Source of the DNA: a virus
DNA: 64,000 nt
Virus record (IMG/VR): IMGVR_UViG_3300020198_000009
Coordinates: 16,430-80,429 of that record
Direction: 5' to 3' (one strand)
Shown: positions 1 to 9,766 of the stretch, piece by piece
Numbering within the stretch: the stretch's first letter is position 1
How the letters are laid out: each line of letters starts with the position of its first letter
Position numbers and translations under genes: made by a program
Notes under the pieces: generated by a model
The model's input: only the letters and a program-made list of their open reading frames with translations
Database searches by the model: none
Told to the model about the DNA's origin: nothing

Positions 1-1
1 G

Positions 2-610
2 CCCTCCGGCCATGCGGGGACCCTGTGGGGCCGCGTGTTCCGGGAAAACCAGATGGAATCCCTAACGGACTACCTATCCTTCATCCTCACCGGCCTCCTG
101 GTCGGCGACGACGAGACGGCGTACGCGACTCGCAAGACGAGGCGCGGAGGCTACACGCTGTGGCCGAACGCCTTTTTCGCGCGCAACTGGGGGTATCTGG
201 TCAACGAAATCCTAGCCAGCCACGCCGGCAACTCGACATCGGTCGGCCACAAGTTGCTGGGCATGTTGTCGAAATGGGGCATCCGGGATACCGATCTAGG
301 TGCCGCACGGGCCTCTCATACCGTCAGGCCCGGCACGCGCATCATCCTGGTCGAGGAACTCCCGGCCACCACTCTGGTAGAAGATCCCGGAGGCCGGGGC
401 CTGGTTGCAGCCGGCGGCACCATGTACCTCGACCAGAACGGCGACCCGGGCCGCGGACCCGACAAGCTTGGCGCCGGTACTGATAGTTACGACCTGCCTT
501 ACGGCCTGGTCGATCTGCCCCAGGAAATGATCGAGACAATCGCAGACACGGATGTCGAGACCTTCGCGGTACTGGCGGCCTTCGCCAAGCCCGGGGAGGG
601 AATCGCCTGA
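2..610 (+). CDS. Virion-region protein, 5' partial
   Basis: The reading frame is open to the left edge, so the gene probably begins outside the window; a GTG at 35 is the first start-like codon inside but has no convincing ribosome binding site. The visible product is about 200 residues, acidic and without a recognisable domain. Its TGATG stop overlaps the next gene. Position at the head of a run of tail/baseplate-like genes suggests a structural role, which is inference only. Confidence 0.6.
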   Translation, partial: PSGHAGTLWGRVFRENQMESLTDYLSFILTGLLVGDDETAYATRKTRRGGYTLWPNAFFARNWGYLVNEILASHAGNSTSVGHKLLGMLSKWGIRDTDLGAARASHTVRPGTRIILVEELPATTLVEDPGGRGLVAAGGTMYLDQNGDPGRGPDKLGAGTDSYDLPYGLVDLPQEMIETIADTDVETFAVLAAFAKPGEGIA

Positions 611-1194
611 TGCCAATCGTCAAGGGCACGGAACTCGTTGCCTGGCTCAGCACTGACCAGACGCGCAGGAAGCTGGCCGACGCCATCGAGAATGCGCTCA
701 AGCCGGAAACCGACCTCACCGGCTCGCAGGACCTGTTCTTGCCGGGCGGCTTCCTGCCGAATCCCGCATACAACAAGAACTACGGCAACCCAATCCTGAC
801 GCGCCCGGATCCGCTGAGGCACATCGACGAACGAACCGGTCGGGCTGTCGAAGCCGGCAAGGCGGATGAACAACGCCCGCATGCCGCCGCCGATCTGACG
901 ACCGCCCTGCTGGACACCCTTAAAACCGCGTTGACGACGTTCGCACAAGAGACCGAGGTGCAGTTCAACGCCCTGGAGAACAGACACAACGAACTAGAGG
1001 CCAGACACAACGCCCTGCGCGCGGAGCACGACGCCCTCAAGGTGGCGTTCGACGAATTGGCCGCGAGACACGGCGGGCATGTCCATACCTCGCTGGTCAT
1101 CGACTGGCCCGGCGGCTTGCCGGTCCCGCACATTATCACGCCACTCGATATCTTGTGCCTGTTCCCGACCTCGCCACCGGTCGCTGCCGACTAA
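610..1194 (+). CDS. Coiled-coil virion-region protein
   Basis: This 194-residue protein starts at an ATG overlapping the upstream TGA, with a GGAGGG ribosome binding site about ten bases before it. Residues 115-155 form a regular heptad pattern (repeated ENRHNELEARHNAL-type units), predicting a trimeric or dimeric coiled coil. The C-terminus is proline-rich and hydrophobic. Short coiled coils of this kind are common in tail fibres and baseplate linkers, but no family is recognised. Confidence 0.7.
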   Translation: MPIVKGTELVAWLSTDQTRRKLADAIENALKPETDLTGSQDLFLPGGFLPNPAYNKNYGNPILTRPDPLRHIDERTGRAVEAGKADEQRPHAAADLTTALLDTLKTALTTFAQETEVQFNALENRHNELEARHNALRAEHDALKVAFDELAARHGGHVHTSLVIDWPGGLPVPHIITPLDILCLFPTSPPVAAD

Positions 1195-1196
1195 CG

Positions 1197-3608
1197 ATGG
1201 CGTTTCGTTTCGCCCTCAAGGGGACGCTCAAGCAAGCGTTCCCTGGCTTCGCGCCCGTGGTCAACATCCTCGAACTGATCGCTGTACCGCTCGCGGCAAT
1301 CGGCAGTGTCGCCGGTGCCGCAATCGCCGTCGTGGACACGGTTCTGGCCGTCGTTGGCTTCATCCTGAAATTGGCTCTTGCCCTGGTCTCGGGAGCCGGT
1401 GACGCCCTGGCCGGCATGCGCACGCCCATCACGGCGCTCGCCGACGAGATCTTCCGGCTCAAGGACATGGCCGCCAACGGTGCGGTCAGCCAGTACAAGT
1501 TCGAGGGTCCCATTACCAGACTGACCGCCGAGCTGCGTCACTTCTTCCAGAAGGGCATTCCCAACTCCCGCGGCACCCCGGCGCAACCCATCAGGGCCAT
1601 GATGGTAATTGCAACGGCCCGCGCATCCTTCCAAGGACTTGGCGGACTGCTCGGCAGCCAGAAGGCCCAAGGCAAGATGATCATCCGCGCACCGCTGGGA
1701 ATGACCATGGTCTTCCCCAAGGGCGCCACCTTCACCCGCGGAACCGGCGGCAACCTCCGGAAATACCGGCTGGTCAACGAGAATGCCGCACCGCTCAAAT
1801 TCGATCCGATCGGCAAGCAGATCAGAATCGACGCGGACGATATGCTGGAACTGATGGACCAGCGCGCCGTCGCAGCCGGATCCGTTCGGCTCACCGTGCA
1901 TCAGAAGAGGGATCTGTACTTCGATCCGGCCTGGTACCTGAAGACCGATCGCCAGGTAGGTCAAGCCCGTGCCGGTGCCCGGGTGGACTTTGCCTTCGAG
2001 CAGGCACCGTTCGCCAGGCCAGCGGGAGAGATGGCGCATCCCGCCTTTGGCGCCTTTCATCGGATTCCCGCTGAAACCTTGCTTGACAACCCCGAGGCCG
2101 CCGGACAGTTCTACGTCGACCTGCCGGTACGCGCCGGACGCCCGGGTGCCAAGTACAACTTCCCGATCGGCACTGGCACCGTCCTGCAAGAAAGCAAGGT
2201 AGGCACCCCACGGCTCGCCAGGCCGTCGACCGTCAAGGCACGCGGCAAGGCGCAAATCATCCTGAACCGCCATACGGATGTCCACCTACACAAATGGCGA
2301 ACGCTCCTGTTCAGCGGGGAGCAGATCTACCGCCTGGAAGCCCCAGAGTACGACGATGGGTTCATTGCGCCCGGATCGGCGCTCACCGAGATCCTCACGG
2401 CTTCGGGGGCGCGTTACGGCCTGGAAGTCGACATCGTCGCCACGCAGCCGGGCGCGAGCGCCAATCGCGCGGCTGGGGCCATGTTCAGCCATATCGACAT
2501 CACACCGGTCCAGGAGGCGCGCGTGCTGGCCATCGTCGCCAGCTCCCCCATCGCGGGCGGCCAGGACGTTCCGGTCCCCGGCTTCGAGGAGGGCAACGCG
2601 ATCTCCTGGGGCCTGCTGGGCCTGGCGGGCGGAATGGATCCCGAATACCCGGAGGCCTTCATCGAGCTGGATATCGTCGCCTTCAGCGACAACCCGGAAA
2701 TCCCCGACACCGACGAGAGTTTCAATTGCCCCAAGGGTGCCGAGTTCCGGTTCGGGTCGTCCTCGGAGCTGATCAAGATGGAAGCCTCTACCGATATCGG
2801 CGGGGGAAGGCCGGCGCTGGCCAACAAGCCAAGCCCGCCCGTCGAGGGGACGGACTACGGCTGGGACCCGGCAAGGAAGCCCCCGCCGAGCAACCCGAGC
2901 TCCGCGGCGCAGCACGCGGCGATCGGCGACCTGCTCGGCCAGCTCGAATGGACCGAGGCGCGACTCCTGCTGCCGGGGCGTACCTGGATTTACCCGGATC
3001 AGCCGATTTCCGGCCTCGATCGCATCGAGGCCGACATCGTCCTGGGTAAGCTCCGGACCTACCTCAGGAAGGCACCGCGCAAGCCGTCGGAGCCGGATCT
3101 CATCCCGGTACCCAGGGCCAGCCAACCCCAGGCCTTCAAGATGGACTTCGAGGGTCGGGTGGCCATGGGGGTAGCCTTCTCGTTCCTGAACGCAGCCGTA
3201 TCCGTACTCGACAACCTCCGTGGCTTCATGGACGAGGCTGTAACGATGCTGGCCGCCTGGGTCAACAAGATGCTGAACTTCAAGATCCAGATAGAGCGAG
3301 TCATCTGGGGCTTCGACCAACTGAGGGCCGAAGTGCTCTTCACGGTCGCCCTGGCCTCCTGGCACCTGGAGCAGGTCAACTTCTTCCTGGGCTTCTCGAC
3401 CGGCCTGTTCGAGCTGGGCGACTACTGGATCTTCAAATACGAGGGTCCGGCCTGCGATTTCGCGGACGACGCGGAATTCCTGCTTGGCAACGGCCTGCCC
3501 GATGATCCCGAGGGCGCCGCGCAAAAGGTCTTCGGCAAGATCATCGTGGCGGAGGACAAGGCCAGCTGGGCCATCATCTCGGCCCTGGTGGTAGGGGGCG
3601 ATGCCTGA
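1197..3608 (+). CDS. Large tail/baseplate-type virion protein
   Basis: An 803-residue protein. I take the ATG three bases after the upstream stop because the longer frame would begin inside the preceding gene. Residues 10-70 are strongly hydrophobic and Gly/Ala-rich, resembling membrane-spanning or amphipathic segments. A long beta-rich central part follows, then a helical C-terminus (about residues 650-800) with another hydrophobic stretch. Its TGATG overlap with the next gene indicates translational coupling. It may be a baseplate or tail-associated protein, but no family was recognised. Confidence 0.7.
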   Translation: MAFRFALKGTLKQAFPGFAPVVNILELIAVPLAAIGSVAGAAIAVVDTVLAVVGFILKLALALVSGAGDALAGMRTPITALADEIFRLKDMAANGAVSQYKFEGPITRLTAELRHFFQKGIPNSRGTPAQPIRAMMVIATARASFQGLGGLLGSQKAQGKMIIRAPLGMTMVFPKGATFTRGTGGNLRKYRLVNENAAPLKFDPIGKQIRIDADDMLELMDQRAVAAGSVRLTVHQKRDLYFDPAWYLKTDRQVGQARAGARVDFAFEQAPFARPAGEMAHPAFGAFHRIPAETLLDNPEAAGQFYVDLPVRAGRPGAKYNFPIGTGTVLQESKVGTPRLARPSTVKARGKAQIILNRHTDVHLHKWRTLLFSGEQIYRLEAPEYDDGFIAPGSALTEILTASGARYGLEVDIVATQPGASANRAAGAMFSHIDITPVQEARVLAIVASSPIAGGQDVPVPGFEEGNAISWGLLGLAGGMDPEYPEAFIELDIVAFSDNPEIPDTDESFNCPKGAEFRFGSSSELIKMEASTDIGGGRPALANKPSPPVEGTDYGWDPARKPPPSNPSSAAQHAAIGDLLGQLEWTEARLLLPGRTWIYPDQPISGLDRIEADIVLGKLRTYLRKAPRKPSEPDLIPVPRASQPQAFKMDFEGRVAMGVAFSFLNAAVSVLDNLRGFMDEAVTMLAAWVNKMLNFKIQIERVIWGFDQLRAEVLFTVALASWHLEQVNFFLGFSTGLFELGDYWIFKYEGPACDFADDAEFLLGNGLPDDPEGAAQKVFGKIIVAEDKASWAIISALVVGGDA

Positions 3609-5077
3609 TGCCCGGTGTCAAGCCGTTCTGGATGAGCAGCGAGCTCGGTCGACTGGAAATCGAGAACGCCCCGATCGGCGGCCTGGCCACCGCGATCGAG
3701 AAGAAGGTGGCCGAAGCCGCCAAGCCGCTCAAGCTCGACCAGGCCAAATTGGCGGACATCCTGGAACGGGCGGGCGCCTGGTATGACGCCCAGGTCGACA
3801 ACACCGCGCAGCCAATCGTCGACCTGCTCGACGCCAGCGCAGGGTACCTCGACGACACCTGGACGACGGGGATTCACCTGTTCCTACCCTACCCGGACTA
3901 CGGCGGCTTCGGCTATCTCCGCTCGGCCCTGCTCGAAGCCATGGATCGCCAGACGGATCCGAACCGACCGCTGTTCAGCGACGACCTGTACGCCGGCGGA
4001 ATCCTCCTGGTCTTTGCCGGCAGCGAGCTTACCGTACTGTCGGCCATGGCCGCCGTCGCATCCCTTTATGGCGGCAGTCCGCAGGTAATCATGGAGGTCA
4101 TCGGCGAACTCCTGCTCACCAGCGCCCCCATGGCCAAGCTCGCGGACGGCTTCATCGAACTGGCCAACACCCCGGCACAGCTCTGGTCCCAGGGCACCAG
4201 GGCGCTCGATGGCTGGTATCGGGGCTCGGTGATCTCGAAGATCGCATCAGGCGGCTTCCCGGCGGATTTGCTAGCCGCGGCGACAGCCCCGCCCGATCCG
4301 GTCACTCCGTCCCAGCTCCAGGAAGGCCGAACGGCCAACGTCACCCTGCGGGGCAAATTTCCGCCCAACCTGGTGCTGTTCTATGGCAATACCGGCTTGC
4401 GACCCTATTCGCAGGACACCGAACGCATCGAGATTTCGGTGCCGGGTCGACTCATCAAGGCCGGCAGGGGGCAGTTCATCGGGCGAACGCTTGACGGGGC
4501 GGGCAACCTTTCCCAGGAACGCGTCCTGCTCGGCGAAGTGAGCGTCTCGCCAAAGAACCCGTACGATGCCCTGCCAGATCCTGGCGATGACAAGGTCTTC
4601 GATTTCTGGCGGGCCATGTCGGTCGGGACGGCCGTCGGAAGCGCCTTCCCGGGATCGATCAGCTTGGTCAGGATGGCCGTCAATGCCATCGATCAAGCCG
4701 GCCAGGCCCTCACTGAAACCGGAAACATGGTCAAGAGCTCCGTACGGTCCATCGGCCAGGCGGCAAACGGCATCACGGGCAAAGTCAATTCCTTGATCGA
4801 CCAGGTCCCGCCCGCAGCGGCCAGCCTGGTCTCGAATCTGGGCACCGCGGCAGCCGCCACCCTGATCATTCCACCCGAGAAGGGCGGTATCCACCAACTG
4901 GGCTTCGCGCTCGGGCAGGGATTGTCCGACCACGCCCTCAACGCCCCGGACATCAGCGAATCCGATGTGGTCGGGGCGGTATTCCTGTGCGCGGGCGCCG
5001 CGACGACCGAAGAGGTCTACCGGGCCATGCGGCAGTTCGGCCAATCGTTCGGCATCACCGCGCTCGCCAACCTTTAG
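3608..5077 (+). CDS. Virion-region protein, unknown
   Basis: A 489-residue protein translationally coupled to the upstream gene through TGATG. The N-terminal 230 residues are mostly helical. Residues 245-310 look like an Ig/beta-sandwich segment (GRTANVTLRGKFPPN followed by alternating polar and hydrophobic strands). The C-terminal part carries amphipathic helices (about 365-430). The context is tail/baseplate assembly and no enzyme motif is visible. Confidence 0.65.
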   Translation: MPGVKPFWMSSELGRLEIENAPIGGLATAIEKKVAEAAKPLKLDQAKLADILERAGAWYDAQVDNTAQPIVDLLDASAGYLDDTWTTGIHLFLPYPDYGGFGYLRSALLEAMDRQTDPNRPLFSDDLYAGGILLVFAGSELTVLSAMAAVASLYGGSPQVIMEVIGELLLTSAPMAKLADGFIELANTPAQLWSQGTRALDGWYRGSVISKIASGGFPADLLAAATAPPDPVTPSQLQEGRTANVTLRGKFPPNLVLFYGNTGLRPYSQDTERIEISVPGRLIKAGRGQFIGRTLDGAGNLSQERVLLGEVSVSPKNPYDALPDPGDDKVFDFWRAMSVGTAVGSAFPGSISLVRMAVNAIDQAGQALTETGNMVKSSVRSIGQAANGITGKVNSLIDQVPPAAASLVSNLGTAAAATLIIPPEKGGIHQLGFALGQGLSDHALNAPDISESDVVGAVFLCAGAATTEEVYRAMRQFGQSFGITALANL

Positions 5078-5090
5078 GAGGGAACGACCC

Positions 5091-5480
5091 ATGGAGACCA
5101 TCACGCAGCGGGACATCGTCGAGAAGCTCACCCGCAAGGACAAGCCCCTGATTGGGCCGACCACCCAGTTCGTCCTGATCCGGCCGGACGCGAACTTCCC
5201 CTCGCCACGCGACGGCTTGCTCACCGTGCAAATCAACCAGAGCGAATCGGCCAAGACCACGCGCTTCGAAACCGACGGCCAATGGACCGACGGCGTGGCC
5301 GTCAGCTGGAGTGACGGCTGGACCAAGCAGCGTACCGTCGCCGACTGGTCCTACGTGGTCATCGAAAACGCCGTCAAACAGCAGGATGGCCGCAAGCTCG
5401 TGCAGACCTGCTACGCCAACGACAAGCCCCTGCTGCTGGCGTTGCGCGAAGCGGTAGGACTCCCACGAAGTCTGCGGTAG
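5091..5480 (+). CDS. Small virion-region protein
   Basis: A 129-residue protein with a clear TAGGAGGG ribosome binding site ten bases before the ATG. It is predicted mainly beta, with many Trp and Thr residues in the second half, and has no recognised domain. Its TAG stop lies inside a CGGTAGGACCC copy of the recurrent TAGGACC element next to the following promoter, so the operon of 1-5480 probably ends here. Confidence 0.65.
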   Translation: METITQRDIVEKLTRKDKPLIGPTTQFVLIRPDANFPSPRDGLLTVQINQSESAKTTRFETDGQWTDGVAVSWSDGWTKQRTVADWSYVVIENAVKQQDGRKLVQTCYANDKPLLLALREAVGLPRSLR

Positions 5481-5509
5481 GACCCACCCGCCCGCCGCGA
5501 GCCTATAAT
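5475..5509 (+). promoter_or_regulatory. Promoter with TAGGACC element upstream of TATAAT
   Basis: A perfect TATAAT lies at 5504-5509, with CGGTAGGACCC at 5475-5485, 18 bases before it. It sits between the tail operon and the gene starting at 5550. Here the TAGGACC element lies near the -35 position, not downstream of the -10 as at most other sites in this genome. Confidence 0.6.
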
Positions 5510-5549
5510 TTCCATGGAGGGCGCCCGGGCGTCCCACTTGGAGAGCTGC

Positions 5550-6680
5550 ATGGCGATCGACTTCTACGACGACACGACCGGCGACATCCTGCGCCTCATC
5601 CTGGAAGAAAAGGGCGCCGCAGTCATTCCTGACTACGTGCGCGGCGACGACGCGCTGTATCCGGCCGAGGAGATCCGGCAATCCAAGGTCGCCTTCGCCT
5701 GGCCAGAGCGTAAGAAGTTCGCCCTCGACACCCGCGGGGACGTCTGGTTCTCGTGCATGTACTTCGAGAAGACCGCCAGCCGCATCCCGTTCCAGCACCG
5801 CGAAGCCATCAGGGAGCGCATCGCCAAGGCTGCCGATCTTTTCGGGGTCGAACTACCGGCCGAGGAAGTCAAGGTCGCCATGATTCCCGACGAGGCATTC
5901 CTGGTGGTCCATCAGGTGGCCGGCGGCCACGAACTGGCCAAACGCGCCCACGACGCCATCGAGCATGACGACCAGACCGTGACGCTGCGCCTGTACCCCG
6001 TCCACGACCGCGAGCATGCCGAGAAGTCCGCCATATGGTTCCCGCGCGACCTCTCGGGCGAGCTGGCAGGCTACCGCAAGAAAGTCGCCAACGGCCTGAT
6101 GCAGGCCTGCGAACGATTCGCCCTCAACGCGCCCCTGGTCCTGGTCGACGAACTGGCGCCCATCAAACTCTCGACCCTGCTCTCGCACATCGAGGGGCGC
6201 ATCAACATCCTGGCCGAGCAGGATCGCCGTGCCCAGAAGGCCGCGCGCTACACCGCGGGCGCCCAGGCGCGCGGCGTGACCTTGCCATACCCGATGCCCG
6301 ATCAGCCGGCCGATCAGCGGCTGGCGGCCGGCTACCGGGAGCTCTTCAAGCAGGCGCAAGCCGACCCGCTACCGGCCGGGTTCTGGGAAGCCTTCTGGCG
6401 CCTGGACAAGCTCGCCGGCTTCGACCTGCGCCCCGACGTGATGCCGGTAAGCGCCCTCGATCGGCCCATCTGCGACGACCAGCGCGTCAAGCTCTGCAAG
6501 GTGGCCGGCACCTTCCTGCCCATCAGCCAGGTCATCGACAAGGTTCCGGGCGAGACCTGGTCGGACATCGCCCCGGGGCTGGCCGGCAACCTCGCGGACC
6601 GGGCCAAGGTCGCCTCGGTCGTCGAGAGCCTCGACGACACGAGCCAGCGCATCATCCTCGCCAAGGTCCGGGGGTTCTAG
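5550..6680 (+). CDS. Unknown protein preceding portal genes
   Basis: A 376-residue protein. The ATG at 5550 is preferred over one at 5514 because TTGGAGAG precedes it at normal spacing and the upstream ATG lies almost on the TATAAT box. It is acidic and helical, without a recognised domain. The promoter at 5504 lies just upstream and the next gene starts five bases after the stop, so it probably heads the operon containing the portal. A head or neck role is possible by context only. Confidence 0.65.
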   Translation: MAIDFYDDTTGDILRLILEEKGAAVIPDYVRGDDALYPAEEIRQSKVAFAWPERKKFALDTRGDVWFSCMYFEKTASRIPFQHREAIRERIAKAADLFGVELPAEEVKVAMIPDEAFLVVHQVAGGHELAKRAHDAIEHDDQTVTLRLYPVHDREHAEKSAIWFPRDLSGELAGYRKKVANGLMQACERFALNAPLVLVDELAPIKLSTLLSHIEGRINILAEQDRRAQKAARYTAGAQARGVTLPYPMPDQPADQRLAAGYRELFKQAQADPLPAGFWEAFWRLDKLAGFDLRPDVMPVSALDRPICDDQRVKLCKVAGTFLPISQVIDKVPGETWSDIAPGLAGNLADRAKVASVVESLDDTSQRIILAKVRGF

Positions 6681-6685
6681 TCGCC

Positions 6686-7444
6686 ATGGCGGATCCCCGC
6701 CAGGATGCCCCGCCGCCGACCGAGCGCGAGCGGCAGATTCGCCTGGTGGTCGGCACGCTCAACAACCTGGCCAACGCGGCAGAAGGCCGCAACCCGCGGC
6801 GGGCGCTCGAACGCGCGGTGTCCAAGTCGCTGGCGATGGCCACCGATCGCCATATCAAGCAGGAAGTCGAGGAAATCACCAAGGACGCCAATCTACCGGA
6901 CGATGCCCTGGCGATTGCCACGCGCATCGAGGGCACCCTGGGGTCGGACTGGGTCGACTTCGAACCAGAGACTCTCGTCGAGGCCGGCTTCTCACTCCAG
7001 GAGGCCGGCCTGGCCCTGTGCGCCAAGCTCGTGCTCTATTCCTGGGCGCCCTTTGCCTACTGGCATGTCTTCGAGAAGATAGCCGTAGCGCTCGCCGGGC
7101 GCCACCCGGACTTCACCCTCCCCCAGGAGCTGACCCTCGAAGAGCTGGCCTGGGCCGTCGACGTCATCCGCCTCATCGATCCGGCCACACCGTTCTCGGA
7201 TGAAATCAATAGCTACGTCGCGTGCGTGGCCATCAACCAGGGCTGGGCGGTCCTGCCGGACGCCCTGGGCTTCGCCGGATCGGCCCTGCGGCGCTTCCAG
7301 AGCGATCATGGCCGCCAGGTCGCCGACCAGGTCCGGCGAGGCGAGGAGACCGACGTGGCCGAAATCCAACGCGAGCGGCTCGGGGTGCTGGACCGATACC
7401 TGATAGAGCGCCATAAGCGCCTGGCAGCGGCGCTGGTGACCTAG
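6686..7444 (+). CDS. Unknown helical protein before portal
   Basis: A 252-residue, almost wholly helical protein. The ATG lies five bases after the upstream stop. No domain is recognised; a hydrophobic segment lies around residues 105-135 (ALCAKLVLYSW region). It sits immediately before the portal gene with one base between them, implying co-translation. Confidence 0.65.
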   Translation: MADPRQDAPPPTERERQIRLVVGTLNNLANAAEGRNPRRALERAVSKSLAMATDRHIKQEVEEITKDANLPDDALAIATRIEGTLGSDWVDFEPETLVEAGFSLQEAGLALCAKLVLYSWAPFAYWHVFEKIAVALAGRHPDFTLPQELTLEELAWAVDVIRLIDPATPFSDEINSYVACVAINQGWAVLPDALGFAGSALRRFQSDHGRQVADQVRRGEETDVAEIQRERLGVLDRYLIERHKRLAAALVT

Positions 7445-7445
7445 C

Positions 7446-9560
7446 ATGTGGCCCGAGAGCACCCGCGGCGACACCTGGGAGAGCACGGCGCTCTTCTCGC
7501 GCTCGGCCTTCCAGCGAACCATGCTGGCCGAGAGCCAGTTCCAGATGTTCGAGCTGCTCAATCTGCCGCGCTCGCTGAAGGACGGCTTCCGCTGGGCTCA
7601 CTACGCGTTCTCGACCAACGACACGGTCAACCCGGCCATCGAGAAGCTGGCCGAGTACCCCATCACCGAGTGGTTGTTCACACCCGAGCTCGACATCGAT
7701 CCCACCGACAAGAACTACCAGCAGAACCTCAAGAGCCGCGAGGCGGCCGTCAAGAGCTGGCGTGAACTGTTCAACATCCAGATCCAGGCTAAAACCTTCG
7801 CCATCAGTCGCGCGATGGATTTCCTGCTCTACGGCAACAGTTTCGTCAGCGTCTACCAGCCATTTGATCGCATCCTGGTCTGCGGCCGCAAGGGCTGCCG
7901 CGAGCAGGTCCTGATCCAGAAGGCCGACTACGAGTGGGACAGGGCTCGACTGGAATTCAAGCTCAAGTGCAAGAAATGCAGTCATCGCGGCTTTGCCAAG
8001 GTCATCGACCGGCCGGTACGCGACTGGCGGCGCATCAATCTCATCCACTTCTATCCGGGCAACATCGACATCGACTTCGATCCCTACTCGGGCGAGCGGC
8101 AATACTACTACCACATCCCCCAGGAAGAGGCCGACAAGCTGCGCGAGGGTAACAAGCTCAAGCTCCAGTTCACGCCCTGGGAAATCATCCAAGCCGTCAA
8201 GATTGGCGGGCGTGGGCGCTCGGCCAGCCCCAAGATCCGGTTGCACAAGCACAACGTCTTCCACCTGGTCCGCCAGGGGCCGTCGCGGCCCGGAACCGAG
8301 AGCCCCTGGGGGGCCTCGACGGTCACGCCGGTGTTGCGCAGCCTCCTGTACCTGAACATGATGCGCCGGGCGCAGACCAGTTTGCTCATGGATCATGTCA
8401 TCCCCTTCCGCTGGATCTTCCCGGCGCACGATACCGGCCCGCAGAGCACCATCGGGGCCGTGGACCTGGGGTCGTGGTCCCGGCGCATGAAGGGCGAGAT
8501 CGAGAAGTGGAAGCGCGATCCGCTCTACATCATGATCGCGCCGGTCGCCGTCGGACAGGGACAGATGGGCGGAGACGGCAAGGCGCTGATGCTCTTCCCG
8601 GAGATGGACCAGGTCAGGCTCGACATCACCAGCGGCCTCAACGTCCCCCAAGAGTTCATTCGTGGCGGTTTGCAGTACACCGGCAGCTCGGTTTCCCTGC
8701 GCATGCTCGAAAACAGCCTCCTGAACATGGTCGAGCAGGTCGAGAAGTGCTTCAACTGGGTGGCCGGCCGCATCAGCCAGATAACCGGCCTGGCCGCCAT
8801 GAACGTCTCGCTCAAGCGCTTCAAGATGGCCGACGACGTCCAGATGCGCCAGCTCGCCGTGACGATGTGGCAATTGCGGGCGATCTCCGGCCAGGCGCTG
8901 GGGCAGATCATGGACTTCGACTACCTGTCCGAGATGCGCCAGCGCAATGCCGAGGACGTCGACGCGGCCGTCGCGACCGCCCGGGCCCAGGCCGAGGCTG
9001 CCGCCAAGCTCATGAGTCTCCAATTCCTGCTCCAGAACATCCTGCCCCCCGAGGCCCAGGCGACGGTCAACCAGGCCGACCCCATGGCCGTCGATCAGGT
9101 CTACCAGGGCATCCGCCAGATGAAGCCCATGGACCAGGCCTTCGCTATCGGCCAGATAGTCCAGCAGAACCCCGAGATGGCCCGCATGCTCCAACAAAAA
9201 GCCATGTCCGACACCGGTAACTGGGCGTCGCAGTTCCAGGCCCTGGCTGCGATGAACCCCCAGCAGCAGCAGGACTACATGGCCCAGCTCAAGGCAAACA
9301 GTCCCATCATGGCCATGCTGATGGCCAACCTGGCCCGGCAGTTCGGCCTCGACAACCTCATCGGCGGCCAGGATCCCACCGGAGCCAAGGCCCAAGCCCA
9401 ACCCGGCCAGCCGGCCATGCTACCCTCGGTGCAGGCCCAGCTGATGCCGCAAGGCCCCGCCTTACCGCCGGGGATGGGCGGACCACCGGCCACGCCAGGA
9501 GTCGAACCGCCCATGCCAGAGCAGAAGCCGCCGCGCCGCCAGGGCGGCAGCCCCATGTAG
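7446..9560 (+). CDS. Portal protein
   Basis: A 704-residue protein with the layout of a phage portal, the dodecameric ring at the capsid vertex through which DNA enters. The region around residues 395-440 (NVPQEFIRGGLQYTGSS, then a long helix NSLLNMVEQVEKCFNW) matches the crown/stem pattern of portal families. The C-terminus is Gln/Pro-rich and low complexity, as often seen in portals. An unusual insertion carries CGRKGC (residues 146-151) and CKKC (about 175-178), a likely zinc knuckle. Length is within the range of large-phage portals. Neighbouring head genes and a terminase elsewhere in the window support the call. Confidence 0.75.
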   Translation: MWPESTRGDTWESTALFSRSAFQRTMLAESQFQMFELLNLPRSLKDGFRWAHYAFSTNDTVNPAIEKLAEYPITEWLFTPELDIDPTDKNYQQNLKSREAAVKSWRELFNIQIQAKTFAISRAMDFLLYGNSFVSVYQPFDRILVCGRKGCREQVLIQKADYEWDRARLEFKLKCKKCSHRGFAKVIDRPVRDWRRINLIHFYPGNIDIDFDPYSGERQYYYHIPQEEADKLREGNKLKLQFTPWEIIQAVKIGGRGRSASPKIRLHKHNVFHLVRQGPSRPGTESPWGASTVTPVLRSLLYLNMMRRAQTSLLMDHVIPFRWIFPAHDTGPQSTIGAVDLGSWSRRMKGEIEKWKRDPLYIMIAPVAVGQGQMGGDGKALMLFPEMDQVRLDITSGLNVPQEFIRGGLQYTGSSVSLRMLENSLLNMVEQVEKCFNWVAGRISQITGLAAMNVSLKRFKMADDVQMRQLAVTMWQLRAISGQALGQIMDFDYLSEMRQRNAEDVDAAVATARAQAEAAAKLMSLQFLLQNILPPEAQATVNQADPMAVDQVYQGIRQMKPMDQAFAIGQIVQQNPEMARMLQQKAMSDTGNWASQFQALAAMNPQQQQDYMAQLKANSPIMAMLMANLARQFGLDNLIGGQDPTGAKAQAQPGQPAMLPSVQAQLMPQGPALPPGMGGPPATPGVEPPMPEQKPPRRQGGSPM

Positions 9561-9563
9561 CGC

Positions 9564-9752
9564 GTGGGCCGCAAGAACCGCTTCAAGGCCGCAACCAGTT
9601 TATCCCGGGAACCTTCCCCCGCCTGCCAACACCTCTGGCAGACACACCAAACCATCAACGGCACCAAGTACCAGTACTGCACGAAGAATTGCGGGGAATG
9701 GCGCTGGGTCCACACGCTCGATCCGCTTGAGGATGAGCCGGACTCCTGCTAG
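9564..9752 (+). CDS. Small Cys/His-rich protein
   Basis: A 62-residue frame starting at GTG three bases after the portal stop. It contains C-x2-H, a further His and C-x3-C (YQYCTKNC), suggesting a small zinc-binding fold. There is no strong ribosome binding site, so translation would rely on coupling to the portal. Its TAG stop overlaps the next promoter. It could be a non-expressed frame. Confidence 0.45.
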   Translation: MGRKNRFKAATSLSREPSPACQHLWQTHQTINGTKYQYCTKNCGEWRWVHTLDPLEDEPDSC

Positions 9753-9765
9753 ACTGGTAGGACCA
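9747..9765 (+). promoter_or_regulatory. Weak -10 with TGGTAGGACCA leader element
   Basis: A degenerate -10 (TGCTAG, 9747-9752) is followed two bases later by a perfect TGGTAGGACCA (9755-9765). The TTG start of the methyltransferase lies one base beyond the element, so the AGGA inside it can act as the ribosome binding site. Confidence 0.5.
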
Positions 9766-9766
9766 A

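Noticed and set aside
2286-3524. 412-codon open frame antisense to the 803-residue protein
   Set aside because: Same mirror-frame effect of high third-position GC; no start signal or family resemblance.
7233-9401. Very long (722-codon) open frame antisense to the portal gene
   Set aside because: It is a codon-bias shadow in a GC-rich gene: composition is Leu/Gly/Asp/His-rich without domains, no ribosome binding site, and the plus strand encodes the portal.
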